Below are positions 49,866 through 58,046 of a DNA stretch of 64,000 nucleotides, one piece after another. This DNA comes from Alphaproteobacteria bacterium LSUCC0684 (lineage in GTDB: Bacteria; Pseudomonadota; Alphaproteobacteria; Puniceispirillales; UBA1172). Position numbers and translations under genes: made by a program. Every line of letters starts with the position of its first letter. Position 1 is the first letter of the stretch. The DNA lies in the NCBI GenBank assembly GCA_041228335.1, contig CP166130.1:372001-436000 (forward strand), read 5' to 3'. The notes below the pieces were generated by a model that made no database searches, had not been told where the DNA came from, and worked only from the letters and a program-made list of their open reading frames with translations.

Positions 49866-50300
49866 ATGACCATAAAACACAGCACTGAATTTTCACCCGA
49901 TTATCATATCAGCTATGTGCGCGAAGAATTAATCAAGGCGATGGCGGTGCTCCAGCTTATGCCTGTAACCCATCGTGATTTGCCTGCTAAAAACCGTTCA
50001 TCCTGGCCTGCCTATGCTCAGGGTAAAGGGATCGTTTGCGGAGGTACCCGGAAAATGATTCGCCGAAAGGTTACGCCGCAAGAAATTTCGCATATGGAGT
50101 ATTGGATTGAAATTGCTGACGGACTGGAAGAGGCGCCGCGTCGGATTGTTCTGGCCCGGGCTGGACGCATACCCTGGCGGCGTCTTGAGGAAATCGATGG
50201 CCGCAGTCACACAACGCTCAGAAAGATCGAGCGGTTGGGTCTTGAGCGAATTGCTATGGTGCATCTGGCCAGTCAGCGCCACTCCTTACGTAAGGAATAA
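49866..50300 (+). CDS. DUF6362-like phage-associated helix-turn-helix protein
   Basis: A 144-residue basic protein that resembles the DUF6362 family seen beside terminase genes in alphaproteobacterial prophages. The C-terminal half has a helix-turn-helix-like stretch (IPWRRLEEIDGRSHTTLRKIERLGLERIA, core WRRLEEIDGRSHTTLRKI). The ribosome site AAAGGA is 7 bp before ATG 49866. It is divergent from the S24 regulator and is the first rightward gene of the element, so it could regulate the downstream late promoter or assist packaging. Both roles are inference. Confidence 0.6.
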   Translation: MTIKHSTEFSPDYHISYVREELIKAMAVLQLMPVTHRDLPAKNRSSWPAYAQGKGIVCGGTRKMIRRKVTPQEISHMEYWIEIADGLEEAPRRIVLARAGRIPWRRLEEIDGRSHTTLRKIERLGLERIAMVHLASQRHSLRKE

Positions 50301-50324
50301 AATATGGCAGGATAAAATTTGTTC

Positions 50325-50356
50325 TTGACACCATTTATAAAATAGGATATATCCTA
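50325..50356 (+). promoter_or_regulatory. Consensus-like sigma-70 promoter with overlapping 14-bp palindrome
   Basis: TTGACA at 50325-50330 and TATATC at 50348-50353 are separated by 17 bp. The perfect palindrome TAGGATATATCCTA (50343-50356) covers the -10 element, a typical repressor position. The half-site ATCCTA recurs at 49814-49819 in the divergent intergenic region upstream. This promoter would drive the packaging and structural genes. Confidence 0.7.
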
Positions 50357-50384
50357 CTTCATAATCAGGAATTGTTTTTACAGT

Positions 50385-50414
50385 AAAGCTGGCACTCGTT
50401 GTGTCAGCTTTTTT
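50385..50414 (+). terminator. Intrinsic terminator or attenuator in the leader of the terminase genes
   Basis: AAAGCTGGCAC at 50385-50395 pairs with GTGTCAGCTTT at 50401-50411 (11 bp, one G-U) around the loop TCGTT, followed by T to 50414. It lies about 25 bp after the expected transcription start of the promoter at 50325 and 28 bp before the small terminase gene. It would stop most transcripts unless antitermination occurs. Confidence 0.75.
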
Positions 50415-50441
50415 GCTGTGCTGTTTCAGGACGTCCTTGCA

Positions 50442-50879
50442 ATGGGCCAGACCGGCGACGACAAAATACGACGCATGGAACGGTTTCTCCGGTCTCTTGC
50501 GGGTACAGGAAATATCTCTGCTGCGGTTCGCGAAAGTGGCCTTTCGCGAAGCACGGTGTATTTCTGGCGATCTCACGACCATGAATTTGCCACGCGTTGG
50601 GAAGAAGCCCTGACTGAAGCAACGGACAAGCTTGCTCAAGAAGCCCGGCGCCGGGCCTTAGATGGGATAGAGGTAGTAAAATACTATCAAGGTGAGCCGG
50701 TGGGAACAATTCGGAGGTATTCGGACCAGTTGCTGATGTTCCTGCTGCGAGCTTATCGACCATCGGTTTATGGGCCAAGTTTAAGTCAAGATAAGAATTC
50801 CGGAAACAATGCCCGCCAAGCACGAAAATCTCTTATTAAAAAGATGGAAGCGCTTGATCACGAAGATGACACCGGATGA
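50442..50879 (+). CDS. Terminase small subunit-like protein
   Basis: A 145-residue protein with an N-terminal helix-turn-helix (GNISAAVRESGLSRSTVYFWRS; core SAAVRESGLSRSTVYFW) typical of small terminases that bind pac or cos DNA. ATG 50442 is taken instead of the upstream GTG 50418 because the latter lies only four bases past the terminator T-run. It is directly before and overlaps the large subunit, the usual order. The C terminus is basic and low in complexity. Confidence 0.75.
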   Translation: MGQTGDDKIRRMERFLRSLAGTGNISAAVRESGLSRSTVYFWRSHDHEFATRWEEALTEATDKLAQEARRRALDGIEVVKYYQGEPVGTIRRYSDQLLMFLLRAYRPSVYGPSLSQDKNSGNNARQARKSLIKKMEALDHEDDTG

Positions 50880-52125
50880 TCGTCGCCGACTGATTGATCA
50901 ACTGACACCTGAAGAAATTGAATATCTGACCTATGCATGGGAAATTTGGGCTCGGCCAAAACAATTGCCGCCAGACTTGCCATGGAGGGTGTGGCTTCTC
51001 ATGGCGGGGAGGGGATTTGGCAAGACAAGGGCAGGCGCGGAATGGATAAGATCCATGGCCTGGGCCAGACCTGAAGGTCAGCTTGCTCTGGTCGGTGAGA
51101 CATGCCACGATGTCCGCCATGTGATGATCGAAGGTCCTTCAGGTATTCTTTCGATAACACCCTCATCGGAGCGCCCGGACTGGTATCCGTCAAGGCGGCT
51201 ACTGGCCTGGCCGAACGGAGCCAAAGGGTGGTGTTTCAGTGCAAGTGAGCCGGATCAACTTCGCGGACCCGAGATGGAATTTGCCTGGTGCGACGAGATT
51301 GCCAAATGGCCATATGATGCCGCCTGGGACAATCTGATGCTCGGCCTTCGGGTTGGAGATATGCCAAGGGTTGTTGCCACAACAACGCCCCGGCCCAAGC
51401 AGTGGTTGATCTCGCTAAGCCAACAACCAGACGTGGTGGTAAGCTATGGGAGTAGTTTTGAAAACGCGCCGAACCTGGCGCCGGGATTTCTGGAATCCGT
51501 CAAGGCTCGCTATGGTGCTCTTGATCTCGGTCGCCAGGAGCTTGAAGGATGCCTTCTCAGGGAGCATCCGGAAGCTCTGTGGAACAGATCAAACCTGAAC
51601 ATGATCAGAAAGCCGACGCCGGAGAGATCAGATCTCACCCATGTTGTGGTCGGGATTGATCCGGCAATTGGTGGTGCTGATGAAACCGGTATTATCGTTG
51701 CCGGTCGTGATGGAGATGGGTGCTTTTGGGTGCTGGAAGACGCCTCCTTGCGTGCCCCGCCAAACCAGTGGGCAAGGCGCATATCCCAGATCAGCAGATC
51801 CTGGCGCGCCAACCGCCTGGTGGCTGAGGTGAATCAAGGGGGTAATCTTGTTACGGATGTGTTGCGAACACGGGGCATCCGCTTGCCTATTCAGACGGTG
51901 CGGGCCAGTCAGGGTAAATCTGTCCGGGCTGAACCAGTGGCAGCCGCCTACGCAGAAGGGCAGGTTTTTCACGCAGGACGGTTTGATGTGCTTGAAGATC
52001 AGATGTGCGCCTGCGTTCCAGGCGAAAAACCCTCATCTTCTCCAGACCGACTTGATGCCATGGTCTGGGCGTTGACGGCCTTGATGAGCCCCCGACAACA
52101 CCGCGTTCAGAACCTGGACCTTTAA
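50809..52125 (+). CDS. Terminase large subunit (ATPase-nuclease)
   Basis: A 438-residue packaging motor. Walker A is GRGFGKT at 67-73, Walker B FAWCDE near 158-163, and the RNase H-like nuclease has VVGIDPAIGGADETG (Asp284) and the late RLDAMVWAL. The N-terminal FWALP-like segment (EIWARPKQLPPDLPWRVWLLMAGRG; core ARPKQLPPDLPW) strongly recalls the terminase of the Rhodobacter gene transfer agent family. ATG 50866 is an alternative start. It overlaps the small subunit gene by 71 bp. Confidence 0.9.
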   Translation: MPAKHENLLLKRWKRLITKMTPDDRRRLIDQLTPEEIEYLTYAWEIWARPKQLPPDLPWRVWLLMAGRGFGKTRAGAEWIRSMAWARPEGQLALVGETCHDVRHVMIEGPSGILSITPSSERPDWYPSRRLLAWPNGAKGWCFSASEPDQLRGPEMEFAWCDEIAKWPYDAAWDNLMLGLRVGDMPRVVATTTPRPKQWLISLSQQPDVVVSYGSSFENAPNLAPGFLESVKARYGALDLGRQELEGCLLREHPEALWNRSNLNMIRKPTPERSDLTHVVVGIDPAIGGADETGIIVAGRDGDGCFWVLEDASLRAPPNQWARRISQISRSWRANRLVAEVNQGGNLVTDVLRTRGIRLPIQTVRASQGKSVRAEPVAAAYAEGQVFHAGRFDVLEDQMCACVPGEKPSSSPDRLDAMVWALTALMSPRQHRVQNLDL

Positions 52126-52152
52126 GCCTGTATTTTTTCAGGAGAAACCTTG

Positions 52153-53463
52153 ATGGGATTTGATGACGTTGCCCGGCCTGCACAACAATGGGTGCGGCTG
52201 ATGGAAGATCTTGACCTTATTCATGATCTTGCGAGTGGCACTCGTGCCATGCGTGAGGCTGGAGCAAAATGGCTTCCTAAAGAGCCGGCGGAAAGCTGGG
52301 AAGCCTGGAGACAACGCCTTAACAGATCCATTCTTTTTAATGGATTTGTTCGAACCTGGCAGGCTACGGCCGGGCATGTGCTTGGGGAAACGGTCAGCCT
52401 CAAGGACGCCGCCCCGCAGATTGTGTCTCTGTGCCATAATATAGATGGTTGCGGTATGACTCTTGATGGATTTGCTACCTTGATGGTGCAACTAATCCTT
52501 CGGGATGGTGCTGCCTATATTTTGGTTGATGTGCCGCGCGATGGCGGAGCACCCTATTTTGTCCTGATTGAAGCAAGCCAGATGATCGGGCTCGTGCGTG
52601 ACAATGAGATGTCACAAACAGCCGCAGGTGGAATGTTCGTTCAGGCAAGGCTGCATGAATCCATCCAGAGGAAGGAAACCAGATTCGGATATGCCCGGCG
52701 TGACCGGATCAGAGTCTATGAACCTGGCCGATGGTCAATCTGGGAAGATGACGACCAAAAGGGAAATTGGACTGTCGCCGATGAAGGGGACATGGGGCTT
52801 GATATCATCCCTCTTGTGGCGGCAGAAATGATCCAGGGACGTGGAAGCACAATACGTCCACCATTGATGGATCTGGCCTGGCTTAACTTGGCACATTGGC
52901 AATCATCAAGTGATCAGCGCCATATTCTGCATATTGCCCGTGTTCCTATTCTTTTCGCTCGCGGGATGAACAGTATGGACGGGCCGGTTGATGTTGGGCC
53001 CAACAGACTGATTGTGGCTGACGATCCGGCGGCGGAAGTCAAGTTCGTCGAACATAGCGGGGCGGCAATCGAAGCAGGGCGTCAGGATCTGATAGATCTT
53101 GAAGATAAGATGGCCATTCTTGGGCTTGATTTACTTCGAGATCGTCAACAAAACCCGACCGCAACCGGCCAAGTTATTGAGGAAACACGGCAAAATGCAA
53201 CGCTTGTTGTGCTGGCCAGGGTTGTAAAAAACAGCCTTGAAAATGCTTTTGGTCTGGCCGCCGCCTGGCTTGGTCTTGATCCTGAAGATGCCGGAAAGAT
53301 CGTGATGCCACGGCGCACCGCCGAAATGGCACGTATCGGCAATGATGCGGATTTACTGCTCAGCGCGCGACAGGCAGGTGATATCAGCAAGCAGCAGTTC
53401 CTTCAGGAAATCGAGCGACGTGGAGTAATTCTGCCGTCACCGGATGGGTCTCTTGCCCCATAA
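52153..53463 (+). CDS. Portal protein (DUF4055 family)
   Basis: A 436-residue protein of the DUF4055 family, portal of several alphaproteobacterial and other phages. Typical are SDQRHILHIARVPILFARG and the DLEDKMAILGLDLLRDR helix block, followed by TATGQVIEETRQNATL. The portal is the 12-fold ring through which DNA enters the head. ATG 52153 is favoured over TTG 52150 by GGAG 8 bp upstream. It lies between terminase and coat, the normal order. Confidence 0.82.
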   Translation: MGFDDVARPAQQWVRLMEDLDLIHDLASGTRAMREAGAKWLPKEPAESWEAWRQRLNRSILFNGFVRTWQATAGHVLGETVSLKDAAPQIVSLCHNIDGCGMTLDGFATLMVQLILRDGAAYILVDVPRDGGAPYFVLIEASQMIGLVRDNEMSQTAAGGMFVQARLHESIQRKETRFGYARRDRIRVYEPGRWSIWEDDDQKGNWTVADEGDMGLDIIPLVAAEMIQGRGSTIRPPLMDLAWLNLAHWQSSSDQRHILHIARVPILFARGMNSMDGPVDVGPNRLIVADDPAAEVKFVEHSGAAIEAGRQDLIDLEDKMAILGLDLLRDRQQNPTATGQVIEETRQNATLVVLARVVKNSLENAFGLAAAWLGLDPEDAGKIVMPRRTAEMARIGNDADLLLSARQAGDISKQQFLQEIERRGVILPSPDGSLAP

Positions 53464-53557
53464 CCCATAACCCTTTCTCTCACCATGTTTGAACGCCTGA
53501 AGCTTCCAGCTTACAGGCCGTAGCGGAAAATATTTTACGAACGGCAAAGGAGAAACC

Positions 53558-54052
53558 ATGCCAGATCATTATCCTATTCCGGATTCAGGGATCATTCAGG
53601 CCGATGAAATAACCCTGGACGTGACCTCAAAACCACCCCCACAGAGCGATGACCAAATTGCATCCATTGCCGAGCTTAAAGAACAACTGATCCGAGCCGA
53701 GGCGACCGCAGCTATTCTTTCAGCCGAAGGTAATGTGACCTTGCTGCTCCATCATGTTACGGGGGTGCTCCGGCTCACCCGACACGGCGATGAACTCGCT
53801 GTTGTCGCTCGGCAGGGTGAGGGCGATATTCCCTTGGCCGTTTATATTGCCCGGTTAAAGCAGGACCCCGATTATGCCGGGGCATTCAGAAACTCCAACT
53901 ATCGGGAAACTGAGAGCGGCTCCGCCGCATCAGGTAGCGGTGCCAGCATCATTCCGGGGAGTTCCCCGACGGTCCTTGATCCCGATAACCCGCTCAAACT
54001 CGGCTCTGCCCTTGCAGATATTGCCCGGGGAAGTGTCCGGGTGCGCTTCTAA
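53558..54052 (+). CDS. Putative scaffolding protein
   Basis: A 164-residue protein with a helical middle (IASIAELKEQLIRAEATAAILSAEG) and a Ser/Gly-rich low-complexity linker (SGSAASGSGASIIPGSS). I do not recognise a family. Its position between portal and P22-type coat is where scaffold genes lie in P22-like heads, and the charged helical composition fits, but this is by context only. A strong ribosome site (AAGGAG) precedes it. An alternative is a minor head protein. Confidence 0.5.
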   Translation: MPDHYPIPDSGIIQADEITLDVTSKPPPQSDDQIASIAELKEQLIRAEATAAILSAEGNVTLLLHHVTGVLRLTRHGDELAVVARQGEGDIPLAVYIARLKQDPDYAGAFRNSNYRETESGSAASGSGASIIPGSSPTVLDPDNPLKLGSALADIARGSVRVRF

Positions 54053-54082
54053 TTTCCCTCAAGCCAACAGAAAGATGATGAA

Positions 54083-55258
54083 ATGACCAATACACTTGAT
54101 TCCATCGCTCCCAAAATTCTTGCCCGGGGCATGATCTCTTTCCGGGAGAAAGCATTCATGCCACGACTTATGAACATGACCTATTCGGCAGAAGCTGCCC
54201 AAAAAGGTGATGTGGTTGATATCATGCTGCCTGGGACGATTACGGTGGAAGATGTCACCCCGGGGACAATTCCTGCAGCCGCCCCGGATAAGGAAGTCCA
54301 GACCTGGAGCCTTAAACTTGATCGCTGGAAGAAGGTTGCGTTCAGCCTTACCGACAAGGAACTTATGCAGATTGATGCCGATCAACACTTTATCCCACAT
54401 TGCATGCAGGAAGCCATCAGTGCGCTGGCAGAAGAGGTCAACAAGTCCTTTTTCGAAGATACTTATCTATGCCACCAGATTGTCGGTTCACCCAATCGCA
54501 ATCTCTTTTCTGAAGAGAATACAGATCGCTTGACTGACAGTTATAAATCCGCGCCCGTGATCAAGGGGCGGCAAATTCTGAACAGGAACAAGGCGCCAAA
54601 ATCCGGAAGATATGTTGTCCTATCCTACGAGGATGAAGCTCGAGCACTGCGGTTGAGCGAGATTGCCGATGCCCAGCGTACCAGTGATGCCGGGGTACCG
54701 ATGGAAGGTGAGATTGGTCGAAAATACGGGATGCACTGGTACAGCACGGATCAGGTCATCACCCATGAGCCAGTCCATAAAACTTATTGCAAGTTAACGA
54801 AAGACGCCACAAAAGGCGCAACCGAACTCAATTTTACCAAACTCAAGGGTGGTGGTCTCAAGTCTGGAGATATCATCGTTGACGGCAATAATTTTATCTT
54901 ATGTTCAATCGAAGAGATTCTGGAAACTCCTGACGATAACACCGCAAAAGTGAAACTGGCAATGCCACTGGATAAGGATATATCCAAAGATGATCACCTT
55001 TTTGCGGGCGGGACTCATAATAATGGCGTTCTGTTTCATCGGGATGCTTTCGCATTTGCCAATCGCCCACTTGCGGCTGCCTCTCAAGACTATAGTCTCG
55101 GCAACCGGATCATTTCGGTAACGGATCCTGAATCCGGTCTCTCGCTCCGTCTTGAAATAAGCCGCCAGTACAAACAGACGGTCTGGGAATTTGACATCCT
55201 CTGGGGAATTGCAATGGTCCAGCGGGATCTGGTTGTCCGGCTTGCATCAAAAGAATGA
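54083..55258 (+). CDS. Major capsid protein, P22 coat-like
   Basis: A 391-residue coat protein of the P22 gp5 family, which uses the HK97 fold with an inserted I-domain. Typical are LDRWKKVAFSLTDKELMQID and the final block QYKQTVWEFDILWGIAMVQRDLVVRL. Residues about 233-312 form a beta-rich, more AT-rich insert at the place of the P22 I-domain (TKGATELNFTKLKGGGLKSGD). It ends in an ATGA overlap with a small gene. No protease gene is present, as expected for P22-type heads that do not mature the coat by cleavage. Confidence 0.85.
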   Translation: MTNTLDSIAPKILARGMISFREKAFMPRLMNMTYSAEAAQKGDVVDIMLPGTITVEDVTPGTIPAAAPDKEVQTWSLKLDRWKKVAFSLTDKELMQIDADQHFIPHCMQEAISALAEEVNKSFFEDTYLCHQIVGSPNRNLFSEENTDRLTDSYKSAPVIKGRQILNRNKAPKSGRYVVLSYEDEARALRLSEIADAQRTSDAGVPMEGEIGRKYGMHWYSTDQVITHEPVHKTYCKLTKDATKGATELNFTKLKGGGLKSGDIIVDGNNFILCSIEEILETPDDNTAKVKLAMPLDKDISKDDHLFAGGTHNNGVLFHRDAFAFANRPLAAASQDYSLGNRIISVTDPESGLSLRLEISRQYKQTVWEFDILWGIAMVQRDLVVRLASKE

Positions 55259-55464
55259 AAACCCCGGAAGAAATGCTGGTACTCCAGCATCGCTATACGG
55301 ATCAGGTGGTGCTGGTACCTCTTCAGCAGTACAGGCGGTATTCAGCAGACCGGTATCGCAACTGGCGGCTTAAAGGGCAGGGGGCTTTCATCGCTCCACC
55401 TGAATTTACCATGAAATCTCTTGTTGAATCACCGCAGCCCATCAGGATGGAGGAATTGTCATGA
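55255..55464 (+). CDS. Small phage protein of unknown function
   Basis: A 69-residue protein whose start overlaps the coat gene by 4 bp (ATGA) and whose stop overlaps the next gene by 4 bp, which supports it as a real gene. It is rich in Tyr, Arg and Gln with no recognised motif. The position after the coat would fit a head decoration or head-tail protein, but nothing shows this. Confidence 0.6.
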   Translation: MKTPEEMLVLQHRYTDQVVLVPLQQYRRYSADRYRNWRLKGQGAFIAPPEFTMKSLVESPQPIRMEELS

Positions 55465-55916
55465 CCAATGCCTACGCTTCCCTTTCAATGGCCGATTCAT
55501 GGTTTATGGAACGTGCTATTTTGACATGGCTGGAAGCGGATGAAGAGGTCAGAGAAGCTGCGCTTCTTAGAGCGTCTGAATGGATTGACACAATGTTTGT
55601 CTTTGCTGGCAGGCCTGAAGATACAACCCAGCCACGCGCTTTTCCAAGAATTGATCTCTTCTTGCCGGATGGAAGGGCAGTGACTGGCGTGCCGGATGCT
55701 GTGCTTGAGGCCGTCTATACTCTGGCGCTTGCCTTGCTTGAGGATGATGAGACAGCCGAAGCTGCACTTGGCATCAGTCCACAGTTGCAGCATCAAAAGG
55801 CGGGTGGAATCGAGTTGCGTTTTGCAACAGGTGATCACACAAAACTCACGCGGATTGAACGCCTTATTCATCCTTTCCGGCGCCAACCTCATGATCATCT
55901 GCTGCGGCGGGGATAG
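55461..55916 (+). CDS. Head-tail adaptor, DnaT-like family
   Basis: A 151-residue protein of the phage DnaT-like family, which despite the name is generally placed at the head-tail interface. Family features are the opening helix SWFMERAILTWLEAD, the phrase RASEWIDTMFVFAGRPEDTTQPRAFPR (core TQPRAFPRIDLFLPDG) and VPDAVLEAVYTLALALLEDDE. Order (coat, adaptor, stopper, terminator, tube) matches siphophage head completion modules. Confidence 0.7.
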   Translation: MTNAYASLSMADSWFMERAILTWLEADEEVREAALLRASEWIDTMFVFAGRPEDTTQPRAFPRIDLFLPDGRAVTGVPDAVLEAVYTLALALLEDDETAEAALGISPQLQHQKAGGIELRFATGDHTKLTRIERLIHPFRRQPHDHLLRRG

Positions 55917-55918
55917 AT

Positions 55919-56287
55919 ATGCGCATACGTACACATGGCCTTGCCAAGCTGATTTCCGCCCATGGCGTGAAACTACATCACTACCCGCCTCAACCTGCAG
56001 CAGCAGACATGCCATGGACACCTGAGGTGATGGAAAGCCCTTCAGGGGTGGAACTAACTGGCATCATTCAGCATATCCGGGCTGAGACAAATCCTAGGCT
56101 TCCGGCAGGGAGCATGAAAGCAGTTGCTGTTTTGAAGTTAAACCCGCAAGAGCCTTTGCCTCGCCCCGGTGAGCAGCTGCGGCAAGAGAGCCGGATCTGG
56201 ACCATTGAGACCATACTGCCTCTCATGGAGGACAGGCATGCTGTACTGGTGGAAGCAGTATTGCTCACCTCGGGAGAAGCTCCATGA
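55919..56287 (+). CDS. Putative head-tail stopper protein
   Basis: A 122-residue protein placed between the adaptor and a putative tail terminator; the beta-rich ending QESRIWTIETILPLMEDRHAVLVEAVLL resembles head-closure (stopper) proteins. No signature is diagnostic, so the call rests on order and size. It starts 2 bp after the previous stop and overlaps the next gene by 4 bp. Confidence 0.5.
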   Translation: MRIRTHGLAKLISAHGVKLHHYPPQPAAADMPWTPEVMESPSGVELTGIIQHIRAETNPRLPAGSMKAVAVLKLNPQEPLPRPGEQLRQESRIWTIETILPLMEDRHAVLVEAVLLTSGEAP

Positions 56288-56721
56288 CATCATCTCTCGT
56301 GAAAACCAGCATTGATCTCAGCCAGGGGCAGGACAGTGTCCGCCATGTGCTGGCTGACTTCTTTAACCGTTCCTTTAGCCATAAGTTGCCGGTGGAGTGG
56401 GAAAACATGCCGCCACTGTCGCCTCTTCCAGCTGCAGGATGGGTTCGGTTCCGGGTAGAGTTTGATCAGATTGCACCGATCGGACTCAAGCCAGCAATGT
56501 TACTTCAGCGAGGACATCTCCAGTTTCTTGTTGCGGTTGCGATTGGCCATGGTATGGCGGGCATGGACACAGTGAGTATGGAAATCACGACTCTTTTTGC
56601 CGGCCGCACCATCAGCAGCATCCATCTCGGCAATGCGACACTGCAAAGCCCTGTTCGACAACAGGGGTTTCATCTCCGTGCTCTCAATATCGACTTTAGC
56701 GCCGTGATACCACCCCGATAA
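56284..56721 (+). CDS. Putative tail terminator protein
   Basis: A 145-residue protein with an N-terminal helix (VRHVLADFFNRSF) and a beta-rich remainder ending LRALNIDFSAVIPPR, consistent with the DUF4128-like or lambda gpU-type tail terminator folds. It precedes the tube gene, as terminators do. The call is by context and topology, not by motif. Confidence 0.5.
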   Translation: MTSSLVKTSIDLSQGQDSVRHVLADFFNRSFSHKLPVEWENMPPLSPLPAAGWVRFRVEFDQIAPIGLKPAMLLQRGHLQFLVAVAIGHGMAGMDTVSMEITTLFAGRTISSIHLGNATLQSPVRQQGFHLRALNIDFSAVIPPR

Positions 56722-56774
56722 AATCAGGCATGAAAACCTGATCCAGCATCAACTTGTGATTCAACGGAAAACTC

Positions 56775-57965
56775 ATGATCAGCATCGCTAATACAACTGA
56801 TATTCTCCTTGCGCCCGAAGTTAACTGGGGCGAGATGTCAAACGGGGCATATATTGCGTTGCCGATTTTGACGGAAACAATTGTACCGGAAAAACGGTTG
56901 TTTCAGCCGACACATCTTGGTTCACAAAGAAACAGAGCTGAACCTGTGACAACGGAAACCCTTGTTGCAGGTGATCTCGAAGCCATGGCGTCGGCCTCAT
57001 TGCTCAGGCAACTCTTTCCACTTGCACTCCGCGGCGCCATAACTGTTGCTTCGGCCAAGGTAACTACAGCTCAGATTGGTGCTGATGGCACCATTCCAGT
57101 GCCGGATATCATGCGGGATAAGGTGCAATTCGGGGATGTTGTTTGGATTGAAAGTGATAAAGGCAAGGTTGTCGGCTTCCATGATGTTATTGACCCGGAC
57201 AAAGATACCTCGACGGCTGGAGGTGAGCATGAACTTCGCATAGGAGGATTGCCACAAACTCTGCCAAATGAGGGAAGCATCTCGATAGGTCATGCCAGCC
57301 TCCATTCAGGTAAAAACCTCTCATCCGTGACGTTAGCACGGCGATATGGGCAAGGCAGTGACTGGATGTTTTTTCATGGAATGATGATCCGGCGTTTGGT
57401 TCTTGACCTTGCAGAAACGGATCTGCCAGCGGTGACGGCATCCTTCCTTGGTCGCTCTATGAAATTACAAACAACTGCGCCAGAAACAGTATCGGAAGAT
57501 GAAACCGGGGATGTGGGTGGACCCCTCGGGCTGGGGGCTGATCTCCAGCGTCTTGAGCTGAAGAACCTTGATGATAGTTCTGGCTTTACACTGAATACCG
57601 TGGTGCTCACCCGGCTACGTCTTATCGTGGATCATGCCGGGATGTCACCTCAATTCGCGCTGGGTGATCTTGCGCCGGTAGCTCTTCTTTCTGGGCAACT
57701 CAGCGTTCATGGCATGATCGAAGTGTTGATTACTGATGCCATGCTGTTTGCCGCCCTTAATGAGGAAAAACAATATCGGCTGACTTTTACCCTTCAAGAT
57801 ACAACAGGAGGCGGCTGCGCCATCATCATTCCATCGGTGCTCATCGATGCGGTGGAAGGGGCCGTCTCCCCGGTTGATGGACCGGTCAGGGTTAGATTTC
57901 ATTTCAGAGCGGTTACCAGTGAAACCCGCACCTCTCTTATCAAGATATTCTTTGATGAGAGATGA
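56775..57965 (+). CDS. Major tail tube protein
   Basis: A 396-residue protein resembling the phage tube family with opening TTDILLAPEVNWGE and a DLEA-type core. It is long for a tube protein; an insert at about residues 90-180 with GDVVWIESDKGKVVGFHDV looks like an extra beta domain. The C-terminal part ends RVRFHFRAVTSETRTSLIKIFFDE, common in tube proteins. It is directly followed by the tape-measure gene after 81 bp, without a recognisable G/GT chaperone. Confidence 0.75.
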   Translation: MISIANTTDILLAPEVNWGEMSNGAYIALPILTETIVPEKRLFQPTHLGSQRNRAEPVTTETLVAGDLEAMASASLLRQLFPLALRGAITVASAKVTTAQIGADGTIPVPDIMRDKVQFGDVVWIESDKGKVVGFHDVIDPDKDTSTAGGEHELRIGGLPQTLPNEGSISIGHASLHSGKNLSSVTLARRYGQGSDWMFFHGMMIRRLVLDLAETDLPAVTASFLGRSMKLQTTAPETVSEDETGDVGGPLGLGADLQRLELKNLDDSSGFTLNTVVLTRLRLIVDHAGMSPQFALGDLAPVALLSGQLSVHGMIEVLITDAMLFAALNEEKQYRLTFTLQDTTGGGCAIIIPSVLIDAVEGAVSPVDGPVRVRFHFRAVTSETRTSLIKIFFDER

Positions 57966-58046
57966 GCAGAATTTGCGAGATCAAGGTGGGTGCCGTGCAG
58001 ACGTGATAATGCGTCCTGACTATTTCAATTTATATATGGAGGCGAT

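Noticed and set aside
50404-50823. Minus-strand frame opposite the small terminase gene
   Set aside because: There is no ribosome site and no family match, and the plus-strand gene has clear helix-turn-helix content and position.
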